Assembly (NCBI RefSeq): GCF_025148125.1
Contig: NZ_CP102267.1
Span: 3,854,501-3,918,500 of the forward strand
Origin: Blautia wexlerae DSM 19850
GTDB taxonomy: Bacteria; Bacillota; Clostridia; Lachnospirales; Lachnospiraceae
DNA length: 64,000 nucleotides
Direction: 5' to 3'
A program made the position numbers and the translations under genes. Below the pieces are notes generated by a model. That model searched no databases. It saw only the letters and a program-made list of their open reading frames with translations, and had not been told where the DNA came from. Below, in pieces: positions 57,012 through 64,000 of this stretch (positions are counted from its first letter, which is position 1; each line of letters begins with the position of its first letter).

Positions 57012-58226
57012 TCAATCTTTAACTCGAATCTTTGCAAGTACCTGATCTCCGATCTGAGCCAGTTTCTCTTCAAATGCTCCCTGTGTCATTTCATCAGTGA
57101 TAAATGCACATTCCTGCGGAAGCTGTCCCAGGCTGATGATCTCAACATCACCAAATACCTTCTTCGCTTCTTCTGCTGCTTCTTTTTTAATTCTCACAAA
57201 AAATCTTCCTGTCACTTCATCCAGTGGTTTCAGTACTGCCGGAGTGCTGTTCCAGTTTGTCACAATGTTAACATGGAGATGTTTTGCGGCATCCACAATA
57301 TCACCAACTACAGCACTTGCTGTAGGCAGTTTACCTGCACCGCTTCCATAGAACATGGCATCTCCAAGCATATTTCCATGTACAAATACTGCATTAAACA
57401 CATCATTTACACTGTAAAGAGGGCTGTTCTGGCCGAGCATAAACGGTGCTACCATTGCATAACAGGTTCCATCTGCCAGTCTGCGGCTGGTTCCAAGAAG
57501 TTTGATGGTTCTGCCAAGCTTCGCAGCATACTCCATATCTTCAGGTGTGATCTTTGTAATTCCCTCTGTATAAATATCTTCAAAATCAAAATATCTCTCA
57601 TAAGCAAGAGAGGAAAGGATTGCAATCTTACGGCATGCATCGTATCCTTCCACGTCGGCGGTAGGATCTGCCTCTGCATAACCCTTCTGCTGTGCTTCCT
57701 TTAATACAGTGTCAAATTCACAGCCTTCTGTGCTCATCTTATAAAGCATGTAGTTGGTAGTTCCGTTCAGGATACCTGTTACTTCGTCAATCTCATCTCC
57801 TGTAAGGGAAGAATTGATGACACGAATGATCGGGATTCCGCCGCCACAGCTTGCTTCAAATAAGAAGTTAATGCTCTTTTCCTTTGCAATATCCATCAGC
57901 TCGCGGCCATGCTTTGCAACCAGAGCCTTATTGGAAGTGCAGACATTTTTTCCTGCCAGAAGTGCCTTCTTTACAAAAGTATAAGCAGGCTCCACACCGC
58001 CCATAACCTCTACTACAATATCTACTTCCGGATCACTGACGATCTGTTCATAATCATGGACCAGAACCTTCTCTACCGGCTGTCCCGGAAAATCACGAAG
58101 ATCCAGAACATATTTTACATGAAGTTCCTGTCCGGCACGTCTGGAAATGCTCTCTTTATTTTCATTTAATACTTCAAATACACCGCTTCCAACTGTGCCA
58201 TATCCTAAAATTGCTACATTGATCAT
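57012..58226 (-). CDS. hom: Homoserine dehydrogenase
   Basis: 404-aa enzyme reducing aspartate semialdehyde to homoserine with NAD(P)H. Rossmann motif GYGTVGSGVFEVL at the N-terminus, signature EGYDACRKIAILSSLAYERY, active-site Lys region FEASCGGGIPIIRVINSSLT, and a C-terminal ACT domain (~325-404). GGGAG precedes the ATG. The gene begins six bases after the ACT-protein stop, so the two form an operon that probably supplies threonine and methionine. Confidence 0.95.
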   Translation of the reverse strand: MINVAILGYGTVGSGVFEVLNENKESISRRAGQELHVKYVLDLRDFPGQPVEKVLVHDYEQIVSDPEVDIVVEVMGGVEPAYTFVKKALLAGKNVCTSNKALVAKHGRELMDIAKEKSINFLFEASCGGGIPIIRVINSSLTGDEIDEVTGILNGTTNYMLYKMSTEGCEFDTVLKEAQQKGYAEADPTADVEGYDACRKIAILSSLAYERYFDFEDIYTEGITKITPEDMEYAAKLGRTIKLLGTSRRLADGTCYAMVAPFMLGQNSPLYSVNDVFNAVFVHGNMLGDAMFYGSGAGKLPTASAVVGDIVDAAKHLHVNIVTNWNSTPAVLKPLDEVTGRFFVRIKKEAAEEAKKVFGDVEIISLGQLPQECAFITDEMTQGAFEEKLAQIGDQVLAKIRVKD

Positions 58227-58232
58227 TTTCTT

Positions 58233-58688
58233 TTACTCCCTGCCTAATATTTTCAGATAATGAATTCCTTCATTCTGTTCAATCGTCTCTACCATTGCTT
58301 CTGCATCCCCCTCGCCCGGAAGAATGTCCACACTCAGAGTAAGTGTGGCAATCCCATTGATAGGAATACTCTGATGAATGGTGAGAATGTTTCCATGAAA
58401 ACGTGCAATCGTCTGCAGGACAACCGACAAAAGCCCCGGTTCATCGTCCATCTGGATAATAAAGGTGATCGTCTTTCCCCTTGTCTCTTCATGAAATGGA
58501 AAAATATCATCTTTGTATTTGTAGAAAGAGCTTCTGCTGATTCCTGTGCGCTCTGCTGCATCCTGTACAGTGTCCACTTTGCCGGAGTCCAGAAGCTTCT
58601 TTGCCTCCACCACCTTCAGCAGGACTTCCGGAACTGCTCGTTCCCTCACTACAAAATATTTCTTTTTCTCTGTTACTGGTTTCTGCAT
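58233..58688 (-). CDS. ACT domain protein (UPF0735/PheB-like)
   Basis: 151 aa. N-terminal HTH-like segment (TVQDAAERTGISRSSFYKYK, ~40-60) followed by a C-terminal ACT domain (~72-150; TITFIIQMDDEPGLLSVVLQ). Members usually sit beside hom or pheA and are thought to act as amino-acid-responsive regulators. It is the first gene of the hom operon. Confidence 0.9.
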   Translation of the reverse strand: MQKPVTEKKKYFVVRERAVPEVLLKVVEAKKLLDSGKVDTVQDAAERTGISRSSFYKYKDDIFPFHEETRGKTITFIIQMDDEPGLLSVVLQTIARFHGNILTIHQSIPINGIATLTLSVDILPGEGDAEAMVETIEQNEGIHYLKILGRE

Positions 58689-58816
58689 ATCAATTTACCT
58701 GTCCGTTCTTTAAAGACATTTGTTTTTACACACTGGATATATTATCACACCACACAAAAATACGCAAGAAATATATTCTGCTGAATCATTGTGTAAAATC
58801 ATTATGCCTCAACACG

Positions 58817-58850
58817 AAAAAGGCTGTCCTGATTTCAGACAGCCTTTTTT
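58817..58850 (-). terminator. Terminator of prfB
   Basis: AAAAAGGCTGTC and GACAGCCTTTTTT arms; T runs on both sides, seven bases after the prfB stop on the minus strand. Confidence 0.9.
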
Positions 58851-58856
58851 ATTCTT

Positions 58857-59967
58857 TTATTTCTTCAGTGCGATCCATTTCAGATATGCATTGATGAAAA
58901 TATCAATTCCTCCGTCAAGTACTGCATCCACATTTCCGGTCTCCTCGTTTGTACGATGATCCTTTACCATGGTATATGGCTGCATAACATAAGAACGGAT
59001 CTGATTTCCCCATCCGATATCTGTCACCTCACCGCGGATACCGGAGAGTTTTTCCTCTGCCTCCTGCTGCTTGAGAAGATACAGCTTGGCTTTCAGCATC
59101 TGCATGGCTTTATCTTTATTCATGTGCTGAGAACGTTCATTCTGACACTGTACCACGATTCCGGTAGGATAATGTGTGATACGGATGGCAGATGATGTCT
59201 TGTTGATATGCTGACCGCCGGCACCACTGCTTCGATAAGTATCAATACGGATCTCATCGTCATTGATCTCTACATCCAGATCCTTCTTGATATCCGGCAT
59301 AACATCACAGGATACAAAAGATGTCTGTCGCTTACCTGCTGCATTGAAAGGAGAAATACGCACCAGACGGTGAACTCCCTTCTCTGATTTCAGATAACCG
59401 TAAGCATTTGTTCCGTTTACCTGGAAAGTAACCGATTTGATACCTGCCTCATCGCCGTCCAGATAATCCAGCACTTCCAGGGTAAATCCTTTCTTATCTG
59501 CCCAGCGGCTGTACATACGGTAAAGCATACCGCACCAGTCACAGGCCTCTGTTCCGCCTGCACCTGCATTCAGCTTAATGATAGCATTCTCACTGTCATA
59601 TTCTCCGGAAAGAAGTGTCTTGATACGGATATTGTCAAAATCCTTCTGAAACTCATCCAGCATTTCCTGAATCTCAGGAATCAGTGCAGGATCGTTCTCC
59701 TCATATCCCATCTCGATCATGGTTTCCATATCTTCCATCTGTGTAACCAGATTCTGATAGGTCTCCATGTCATCTTTCATGTCTTTTAATTCTTTCATTT
59801 TCTTCTGGGAAACTTCTGCATCATCCCAGAAATCAGGCGCTTCCATTTCGCGCTCTAATTCTTCGACCTTCTGCTCTTTGTTAGCCAGGTCAAAGTGAAT
59901 CCCTCACTTCCACTAATGGTTCTGTATACGTCGCAAGAATGCTCTTGAACTGGTCTAATTCAACCAC
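58857..59967 (-). CDS. prfB: Peptide chain release factor 2, programmed +1 frameshift
   Basis: RF2 terminates translation at UGA/UAA. The first 25 codons (59967-59893; GTG start, VVELDQFKSILATYTEPLVE) end at CTT followed by an in-frame TGA (59892-59890). An internal ribosome-like AGGG lies upstream. Skipping one base (59892) continues as DLANKEQKVEELEREM to the stop at 58857, 369 aa in total. The SPF stop-recognition tripeptide is in VRISPFNAAG and the catalytic GGQ in GAGGQHIN. The in-frame UGA gives RF2 autoregulation, as in most bacteria. Confidence 0.95.
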
Positions 59968-60108
59968 AGCTTCACCCACTTTCTTATTATAAATATTCTC
60001 TGTCGGACTCCCTGTGGATAACCGACTGAATTGCTATAGATTATAGCAGTCCTGATAAATAATTCGTTTAAAATAATAACATATCTTTAAGCAAATTACA
60101 AACAAAGA

Positions 60109-60313
60109 ATTACCCACAGCGTGAAATGATCATTTATCGTGTTACTGTTCACTCCGTTCACAGTAACGTAGCCAAAATTCATTCCAGATTGCCTGCGGCA
60201 ATGGAATTTTGGCTCGTATGTCTCGGGATTTTGGCATATTCATGCCAAAACACCTCGCGGGATAGTGGTATGTGAACAGTAACTTTATCGTTACATTTCA
60301 CACTGTGGGTAAT
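60109..60313. repeat. 142-bp structured repeat copy 3 within an outer palindrome
   Basis: The core copy is 60141-60283, with perfect 12-bp arms GTTACTGTTCAC / GTGAACAGTAAC. Its middle hairpin is AGCCAAAATTC / GAATTTTGGCT with inner ATTGCC-TGC-GGCAAT, its third hairpin TTTTGGCAT-ATTC-ATGCCAAAA, and the invariant segments match the other copies. Outside it, ATTACCCACAGCGTGAAATG (60109-60128) pairs with CATTTCACACTGTGGGTAAT (60294-60313) at 19 of 20 positions. The 59968-60351 gap contains no gene; it also holds the prfB promoter region. Confidence 0.87.
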
Positions 60314-60351
60314 CATACTTTACACTGAATTACGCATAAAGTCTGTGTAAT

Positions 60352-61200
60352 TTATGAGAAGAAGCTCTCTGCAACACTTATATCTGCAATATATCCCACT
60401 GTTCCTGTCATATAGATAGTTCCGTCCTCTTCCATATCGATCTGTATCATTCCGCCCGGCTGATTTACATTAATACGGGATTCCACCAGTCCCAGCTTAT
60501 AGGCTGCCGCTGCTGCCGCACAGCTTCCTGTTCCGGAAGCCTTTGTATATCCGGAGCCTCTTTCCCAGATTTCAATCTCCAGATTTCCCTTGTCGACCTG
60601 ACGGCAGATCTGCAGGTTCATTCTCTCCGGAAATTCATCTGCATTTTCCACATAAGGTCCCAGATTCTTTACAGATTCTGCACTTACATTGTCTGTAAAA
60701 ATAATGCAGTGTGGATTACCAACTGTCAGGCAGGTAGCCTTGTATTCTTTTCCATGGAATACGAAATTCTCCTTAATTACTTCACGAACTTCACCGGAAA
60801 CAGGGATATCGCTAGAGATAAAAGATGGTTTTCCCATGTTTACTTTAAATTCCGTTGCCCGGCTGTTCAGGCATTCCACATGAATCGTGCCTGACATAGT
60901 TTCAATGTCAAATTTTTTCTCAGTAATATATCCATTGTCCATCAGATATTTGGCAAAAATACGCACGCCGTTTCCACTGATGGCAGATTCACTTCCGTCT
61001 GCGTTAAAAATACGCACACCCAATTTCCCATCAATTTCTACCGGTCCATAGAGCACACCGTCAGCGCCAAGCCCAAATCCTCTCTGGCAGAGAAGTGCAA
61101 TCTTCTTTCCCTGAAGCTGTACCTGATTTTTCTTCGGATCAAGAATCAGATAATCGTTTCCAAGTCCCTGATATTTACTCATAATAATTGTATTTGCCAT
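60352..61200 (-). CDS. dapF: Diaminopimelate epimerase-like protein with Ser in place of both catalytic Cys
   Basis: 282-aa DapF-fold protein in two pseudo-symmetric halves. DapF normally interconverts LL- and meso-diaminopimelate with a Cys pair. Fold signatures are present (KYQGLGNDYLILD, NADGSESA, SGNGVRIFAKYL, TVGNPHCIIF, IWERGSGYTKASGTGSCA). At the two catalytic positions Ser stands for Cys: S75 in AISGNG and S222 in KASGTG. It may be a divergent true epimerase or a different isomerase. The start could be 61206 or 61200; both share AAGGAG. It lies near the lysC/hom genes but is a separate unit. Confidence 0.8.
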   Translation of the reverse strand: MANTIIMSKYQGLGNDYLILDPKKNQVQLQGKKIALLCQRGFGLGADGVLYGPVEIDGKLGVRIFNADGSESAISGNGVRIFAKYLMDNGYITEKKFDIETMSGTIHVECLNSRATEFKVNMGKPSFISSDIPVSGEVREVIKENFVFHGKEYKATCLTVGNPHCIIFTDNVSAESVKNLGPYVENADEFPERMNLQICRQVDKGNLEIEIWERGSGYTKASGTGSCAAAAAAYKLGLVESRINVNQPGGMIQIDMEEDGTIYMTGTVGYIADISVAESFFS

Positions 61201-61320
61201 AACCATATCTCTCCTTCTGATTTATAATCCCGGATACTTCCCGCTTTTGTATCTGCATCGATAATCAATTGTCGGGCAATCTTTCCAACTCACTTCACCA
61301 CTTGTCTGAGTCCCCACCCA

Positions 61321-61372
61321 CTGCTTATTGCTCTTCGCAATTGAAGCAGGGGGCTTACTTGATTCGGTTAAA
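61321..61372 (+). repeat. GGGGACTT...GATTCGGTTAAA repeat (copy c)
   Basis: CTGCTTATTGCTCTTCGCAA, TTGAAGCAGGGGGCTTACTT, GATTCGGTTAAA. Near-identical layout to copy d, 480 bp away in the same orientation. The 61207-61875 gap holds these two repeats, a leader/terminator unit (61494-61654) and no gene. Confidence 0.6.
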
Positions 61373-61493
61373 TTTTGTGTCAGGTAATTTTCTCATATCA
61401 CATCCTGACTTTATATTCATTATATTTTATTATTTTTACCATGTATATAGAGTAAAATGCTTGAAATATTGCAAAAAATGCTCTGTAAGTGTT

Positions 61494-61654
61494 ACAAAAA
61501 AGACCATTATATCAGTTCTCTGATATAACAGTCTTACAACAACATCACTCCTCTCTGTTCAGTTTTCTATTTCTTTACCCTATTTCGAAATAGTTACAAA
61601 GTTTTTACGATTACTTTGTAATTGTATGATACTATTATCGTGTAATAATGTCAA
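61494..61654 (-). ncRNA. Short transcript unit: promoter, leader with mini-ORF, terminator
   Basis: Minus strand: TTGACA (61649-61654), 17-bp spacer, TATCAT (61626-61631). Then come two small hairpins (TTACAAAG...CTTTGTAA; CTATTTCGAAATAG), a ribosome site AGAGAGGAG, and ATGTTGTTGTAA (61534-61545), a Met-Leu-Leu-stop frame. Immediately after, TTATATCAG-AGAA-CTGATATAA with GTCTTTTTT forms an intrinsic terminator (to 61496). Predicted RNA is about 125 nt. It is either a small RNA or an attenuator ahead of the DapF-like gene, ~290 bp downstream. Confidence 0.55.
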
Positions 61655-61800
61655 TATCTTTGTAGCATATTTTCTCAGAAATTATAAAATATATTCGTTA
61701 CTATTTATTACATTCTTAGTAATAATTGTACATTTGCGCATTAAATGATATGATTATACCATGAATCAAACTTTTCCCTCCGCTTATTGCTTTCCACTGC

Positions 61801-61849
61801 TTATTTCTTTTCACAATCTCCACAGAGGACTTGCTTGATTCGATTAAAT
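61801..61849 (+). repeat. GGGGACTT...GATTCGGTTAAA repeat (copy d)
   Basis: TTATTTCTTTTCACAATCTC, CACAGAGGACTTGCTTGATT, CGATTAAAT; a partial duplicate (CGCTTATTGCTTTCCACTG) precedes it. It ends 27 bp before the AraC start. Confidence 0.6.
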
Positions 61850-61875
61850 AATCATTGCAGATATCGGAGGCAGAT

Positions 61876-62736
61876 ATGTTATTATCAGAACAGTTCTATC
61901 AGACAGAAAAAACAGGATACCTGAACGAACAATTCCGACTTTTTCATCTTAAAGACCAGACCAGAAAGGAATTCTCTTACCATTATCATGATTTTCACAA
62001 GGTAGTTATCTTCATCTCCGGCAAGGCTGCTTATCATATAGAAGGAAAAGCTTATCAACTGAAACCATGGGACATTCTTCTGGTAAACCGCCATGCCATC
62101 CACCGCCCGGAGATTGATCCATCTGTTCCATATGAACGTTTTATTCTCTGGATCCAAAACGATATTCCCTGGCAGGAACTGCTGAAATGCTTCCAGAAAG
62201 CAAATGACCGAAGCTATAATCTGGTACGTCTGAACTTTGCTCTTCAGGAAAAGATGAAAGACATCCTGTTTGAACTGGAAAATTCCGCAAAATCCGATGA
62301 ATATGGAAGGGAAATCCTGACACAGTCACTTTTTCTTCAGTTTATGGTTTATCTGAACCGTATCTTTCTGGAAAAGCAGTACATTTTTGATAAAAAATCC
62401 TACACCTTTGACTCGCAGATTGCCAGTATCCTTCAGTATATCAACCACAATCTGAAAGAAGATCTGTCTGTAGAAACGCTTTCTGCCAGATATTATGTAA
62501 GCAAGTACCATCTGATGCGGAAGTTCAAACAAGAAACCGGCTATACCCTTCATAATTATATTGTAAACAAGCGGCTTCTTATGGCACGTACTCTGATCTC
62601 AAATGGAATGCCTGTGACAAAAGCAGCACAGGAAAGCGGGTTCGCAGAATACAGCACTTTTTCCCGGGCATACCGTAAACAGTTCAAAACCAACCCCAGC
62701 GAAGAACTGCCTCATTATAGCAATCCTCTAAAATAA
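61876..62736 (+). CDS. AraC-family transcriptional regulator
   Basis: 286 aa. The N-terminal cupin ligand domain (~25-105; FSYHYHDFHKVVIFISGKAA) precedes two C-terminal helix-turn-helices (~185-280; YYVSKYHLMRKFKQETGYTL; TKAAQESGFAEYSTFSRAYR). The frame opens at a TTG (61855), but CGGAGGCAGAT precedes the ATG at 61876. The last residues (HYSNPLK) and stop are encoded by a TATAGCAATCC-type repeat. Its target is unknown; the convergent NSS transporter is the nearest gene. Confidence 0.88.
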   Translation: MLLSEQFYQTEKTGYLNEQFRLFHLKDQTRKEFSYHYHDFHKVVIFISGKAAYHIEGKAYQLKPWDILLVNRHAIHRPEIDPSVPYERFILWIQNDIPWQELLKCFQKANDRSYNLVRLNFALQEKMKDILFELENSAKSDEYGREILTQSLFLQFMVYLNRIFLEKQYIFDKKSYTFDSQIASILQYINHNLKEDLSVETLSARYYVSKYHLMRKFKQETGYTLHNYIVNKRLLMARTLISNGMPVTKAAQESGFAEYSTFSRAYRKQFKTNPSEELPHYSNPLK

Positions 62737-62772
62737 TGCATCCACTACCTTTACACAACAATTCCATAACAC

Positions 62773-62831
62773 AAAAAAGATGTAACCATGTCTGAAAGAC
62801 TGTTTCCTCTCAGACATAATTACATCTTTTA
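62773..62831. terminator. Terminator between convergent AraC and NSS genes
   Basis: AAAAAAGATGTAA ... TTACATCTTTT outer stem with an inner TGTCTGA/TCAGACA stem; works in both directions in form. Confidence 0.85.
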
Positions 62832-62868
62832 TTGTTCTCAGGTCGTGCAGATATTCACACTCTGCTTA

Positions 62869-64000
62869 TTATTTCACTTTCTTCTTCGCTGTCGCACAGT
62901 AGAATACGAATCCCAGCAGTACCAGTGCCACGATCATCCATCCGGCCAGTGCTGCTGTTCCCAGACCTGCAAATTTATCATAGTAACCTTTCAGATAGAT
63001 CACAATGATAATCGCCGGAATTCCATAGGCAACATAATTTTTCAGACATTTCGGGAATTTCATGCCTGTACCGGCATTCACCTCTGCAATGAAATTGTCC
63101 CATCCCCATCCGTTCTTTCTGGTACAAAACAGAAGGTAACCAAGACTTCCAAGAGGAAGAAGGTTATTAGAAACAATAAAGTCTTCCAGATCCATAATGT
63201 TGCTTCCATCTCCGAATGGCTGGAATCCGGAAAGTACATTGAATCCAAGCACACATGGAATGCTTAAGATCACAACAAGAACTGCGCAGACAACAACACT
63301 CTTTTTACGGTTCCAGCCAAACAGTTCCATATTAAACACGATCAGGTTCTCAAATACAGCAATGATCGTTGAAACCGCAGCAAATGTCAGAAACAGGAAG
63401 AACAGACTTCCCCACAAAGCCCCTCCGCTCATCTTTGCAAAAATATTGGGCAGAGTGATAAAGATAAGGCTTGGACCTGCATCCGGCTGGATTCCATAGG
63501 AGAAGCACGCCGGAATAATGATAAATCCTGCTGTCAGCGCAACAAAAGTATCGAGTACGGTGATGCTTACCGCCTCTCCGGTAAGGCTTCTGGATTTGTC
63601 CAGATAACTTCCGAAGATCAGCATGGCACCAATACCAATGGATAATGTAAAGAATGACTGACTCAATGCCGCAAATACTACATTACCAACTCCTGCTTCC
63701 TTAATCTTCTGAAAATCAGGAATCAGATAGAAGCTGATTCCTTCTCCCGCGCCTTCCATCATTACTGAATGAACCGCAAGGATCACCATAATGATAAGCA
63801 GTGCACTCATCATTACTTTGGAGATTTTTTCAATACCATTCTGCAATCCCATGAAACAGACTGCAAATCCAATCAGACAGATGATCACCATCCATAACAT
63901 CATCGTCGGTGCATTTCCCAGCATATCGGAAAAAGACTGTGTTACTGCTTCCGGAGTCGCTCCAACGAAATCTCCCCGCAGACTCTTCACACAATAGTAG
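62869..64000 (-). CDS. Neurotransmitter:sodium symporter (NSS) family transporter, partial
   Basis: C-terminal ~377 residues of a Na+-dependent amino-acid transporter (SNF family, LeuT fold). The frame continues through 64000 (YYCVKSLRGD), so the N-terminus lies outside the window. Family signs are FFTLSIGIGAMLIFGSYLDK, GEAVSITVLDTFVALTAGFI and FLFLTFAAVSTIIAVFENLI. Substrate probably an amino acid. Convergent with the AraC gene. Confidence 0.9.
   Translation of the reverse strand, partial: YYCVKSLRGDFVGATPEAVTQSFSDMLGNAPTMMLWMVIICLIGFAVCFMGLQNGIEKISKVMMSALLIIMVILAVHSVMMEGAGEGISFYLIPDFQKIKEAGVGNVVFAALSQSFFTLSIGIGAMLIFGSYLDKSRSLTGEAVSITVLDTFVALTAGFIIIPACFSYGIQPDAGPSLIFITLPNIFAKMSGGALWGSLFFLFLTFAAVSTIIAVFENLIVFNMELFGWNRKKSVVVCAVLVVILSIPCVLGFNVLSGFQPFGDGSNIMDLEDFIVSNNLLPLGSLGYLLFCTRKNGWGWDNFIAEVNAGTGMKFPKCLKNYVAYGIPAIIIVIYLKGYYDKFAGLGTAALAGWMIVALVLLGFVFYCATAKKKVK

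Noticed and set aside
1-64000. tRNA or rRNA genes
   Set aside because: I looked for T-loop consensus stretches and rRNA-like blocks on both strands and found none that fold convincingly; this is a by-eye scan, so a tRNA search program would be the decisive check.

Overview
The window looks like the chromosome of a Lachnospiraceae bacterium, probably Blautia-like. The reasons are the low-to-mid GC content, the strong AGGAGG-type ribosome sites, and the gene content: GPH and NSS symporters, a domain-permuted GH3 beta-glucosidase, DUF975 and DUF5684 membrane proteins, a Tex protein, an FMN riboswitch upstream of ribU, and prfB with its +1 frameshift. The genus is an inference. Most genes lie on the minus strand. 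I saw no tRNA, rRNA, CRISPR array or prophage.

Layout. 0-12 kb holds carbohydrate and efflux functions: a ROK regulator, an alcohol/polyol dehydrogenase and a GPH symporter, two MATE pumps and a MATE remnant, GH3 beta-glucosidase, a Nudix hydrolase, a HepT/MntA toxin-antitoxin pair, and ribU behind its riboswitch. 12-22 kb is the accessory island. It has a decayed IS110-type transposase, three small secreted or membrane proteins and an SH3b protein, then a nested mobile structure: an IS4/IS231-like element whose transposase gene is split by a complete Recombinase-In-Trio (RIT) element with perfect 30-bp inverted ends. 22-26 kb is a GntP permease and serine hydrolase operon with a divergent RpiR regulator. 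26-30 kb is a selenium-type locus: YedE transporter, TusA-like and DUF3343 carriers, class V desulfurase and a LysR regulator.

30-36 kb carries a response regulator with GGDEF and EAL domains, an ABC exporter transcribed with an orphan cobI-like methyltransferase, and a secreted beta-rich protein. 36-47.5 kb is a unidirectional run: Opp-type peptide importer (SBP, two permeases, two ATPases), DeoR regulator, CutC, a transglutaminase-like protein and a GH29 alpha-fucosidase. 47.5-64 kb is mostly housekeeping: MscS, DUF1294, an HPr-like protein with a divergent LysR, Tex, an M28 peptidase, DUF975, aspartate kinase, homoserine dehydrogenase, an ACT protein, RF2, a DapF-like protein, AraC, and a partial NSS transporter.

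The intergenic DNA holds several repeat families. The most striking is a ~142-bp element (4777-4918, 4991-5133, 60141-60283). Its stems differ between copies but stay paired, while two unpaired segments are identical in all three. That pattern suggests a structured RNA or a hairpin-forming DNA element. The first 11 bases of its terminal stem also flank both ends of the IS4-type element. Other points worth attention are a DapF homologue with both catalytic cysteines replaced by serine, and a short promoter-leader-terminator unit at 61494-61654.
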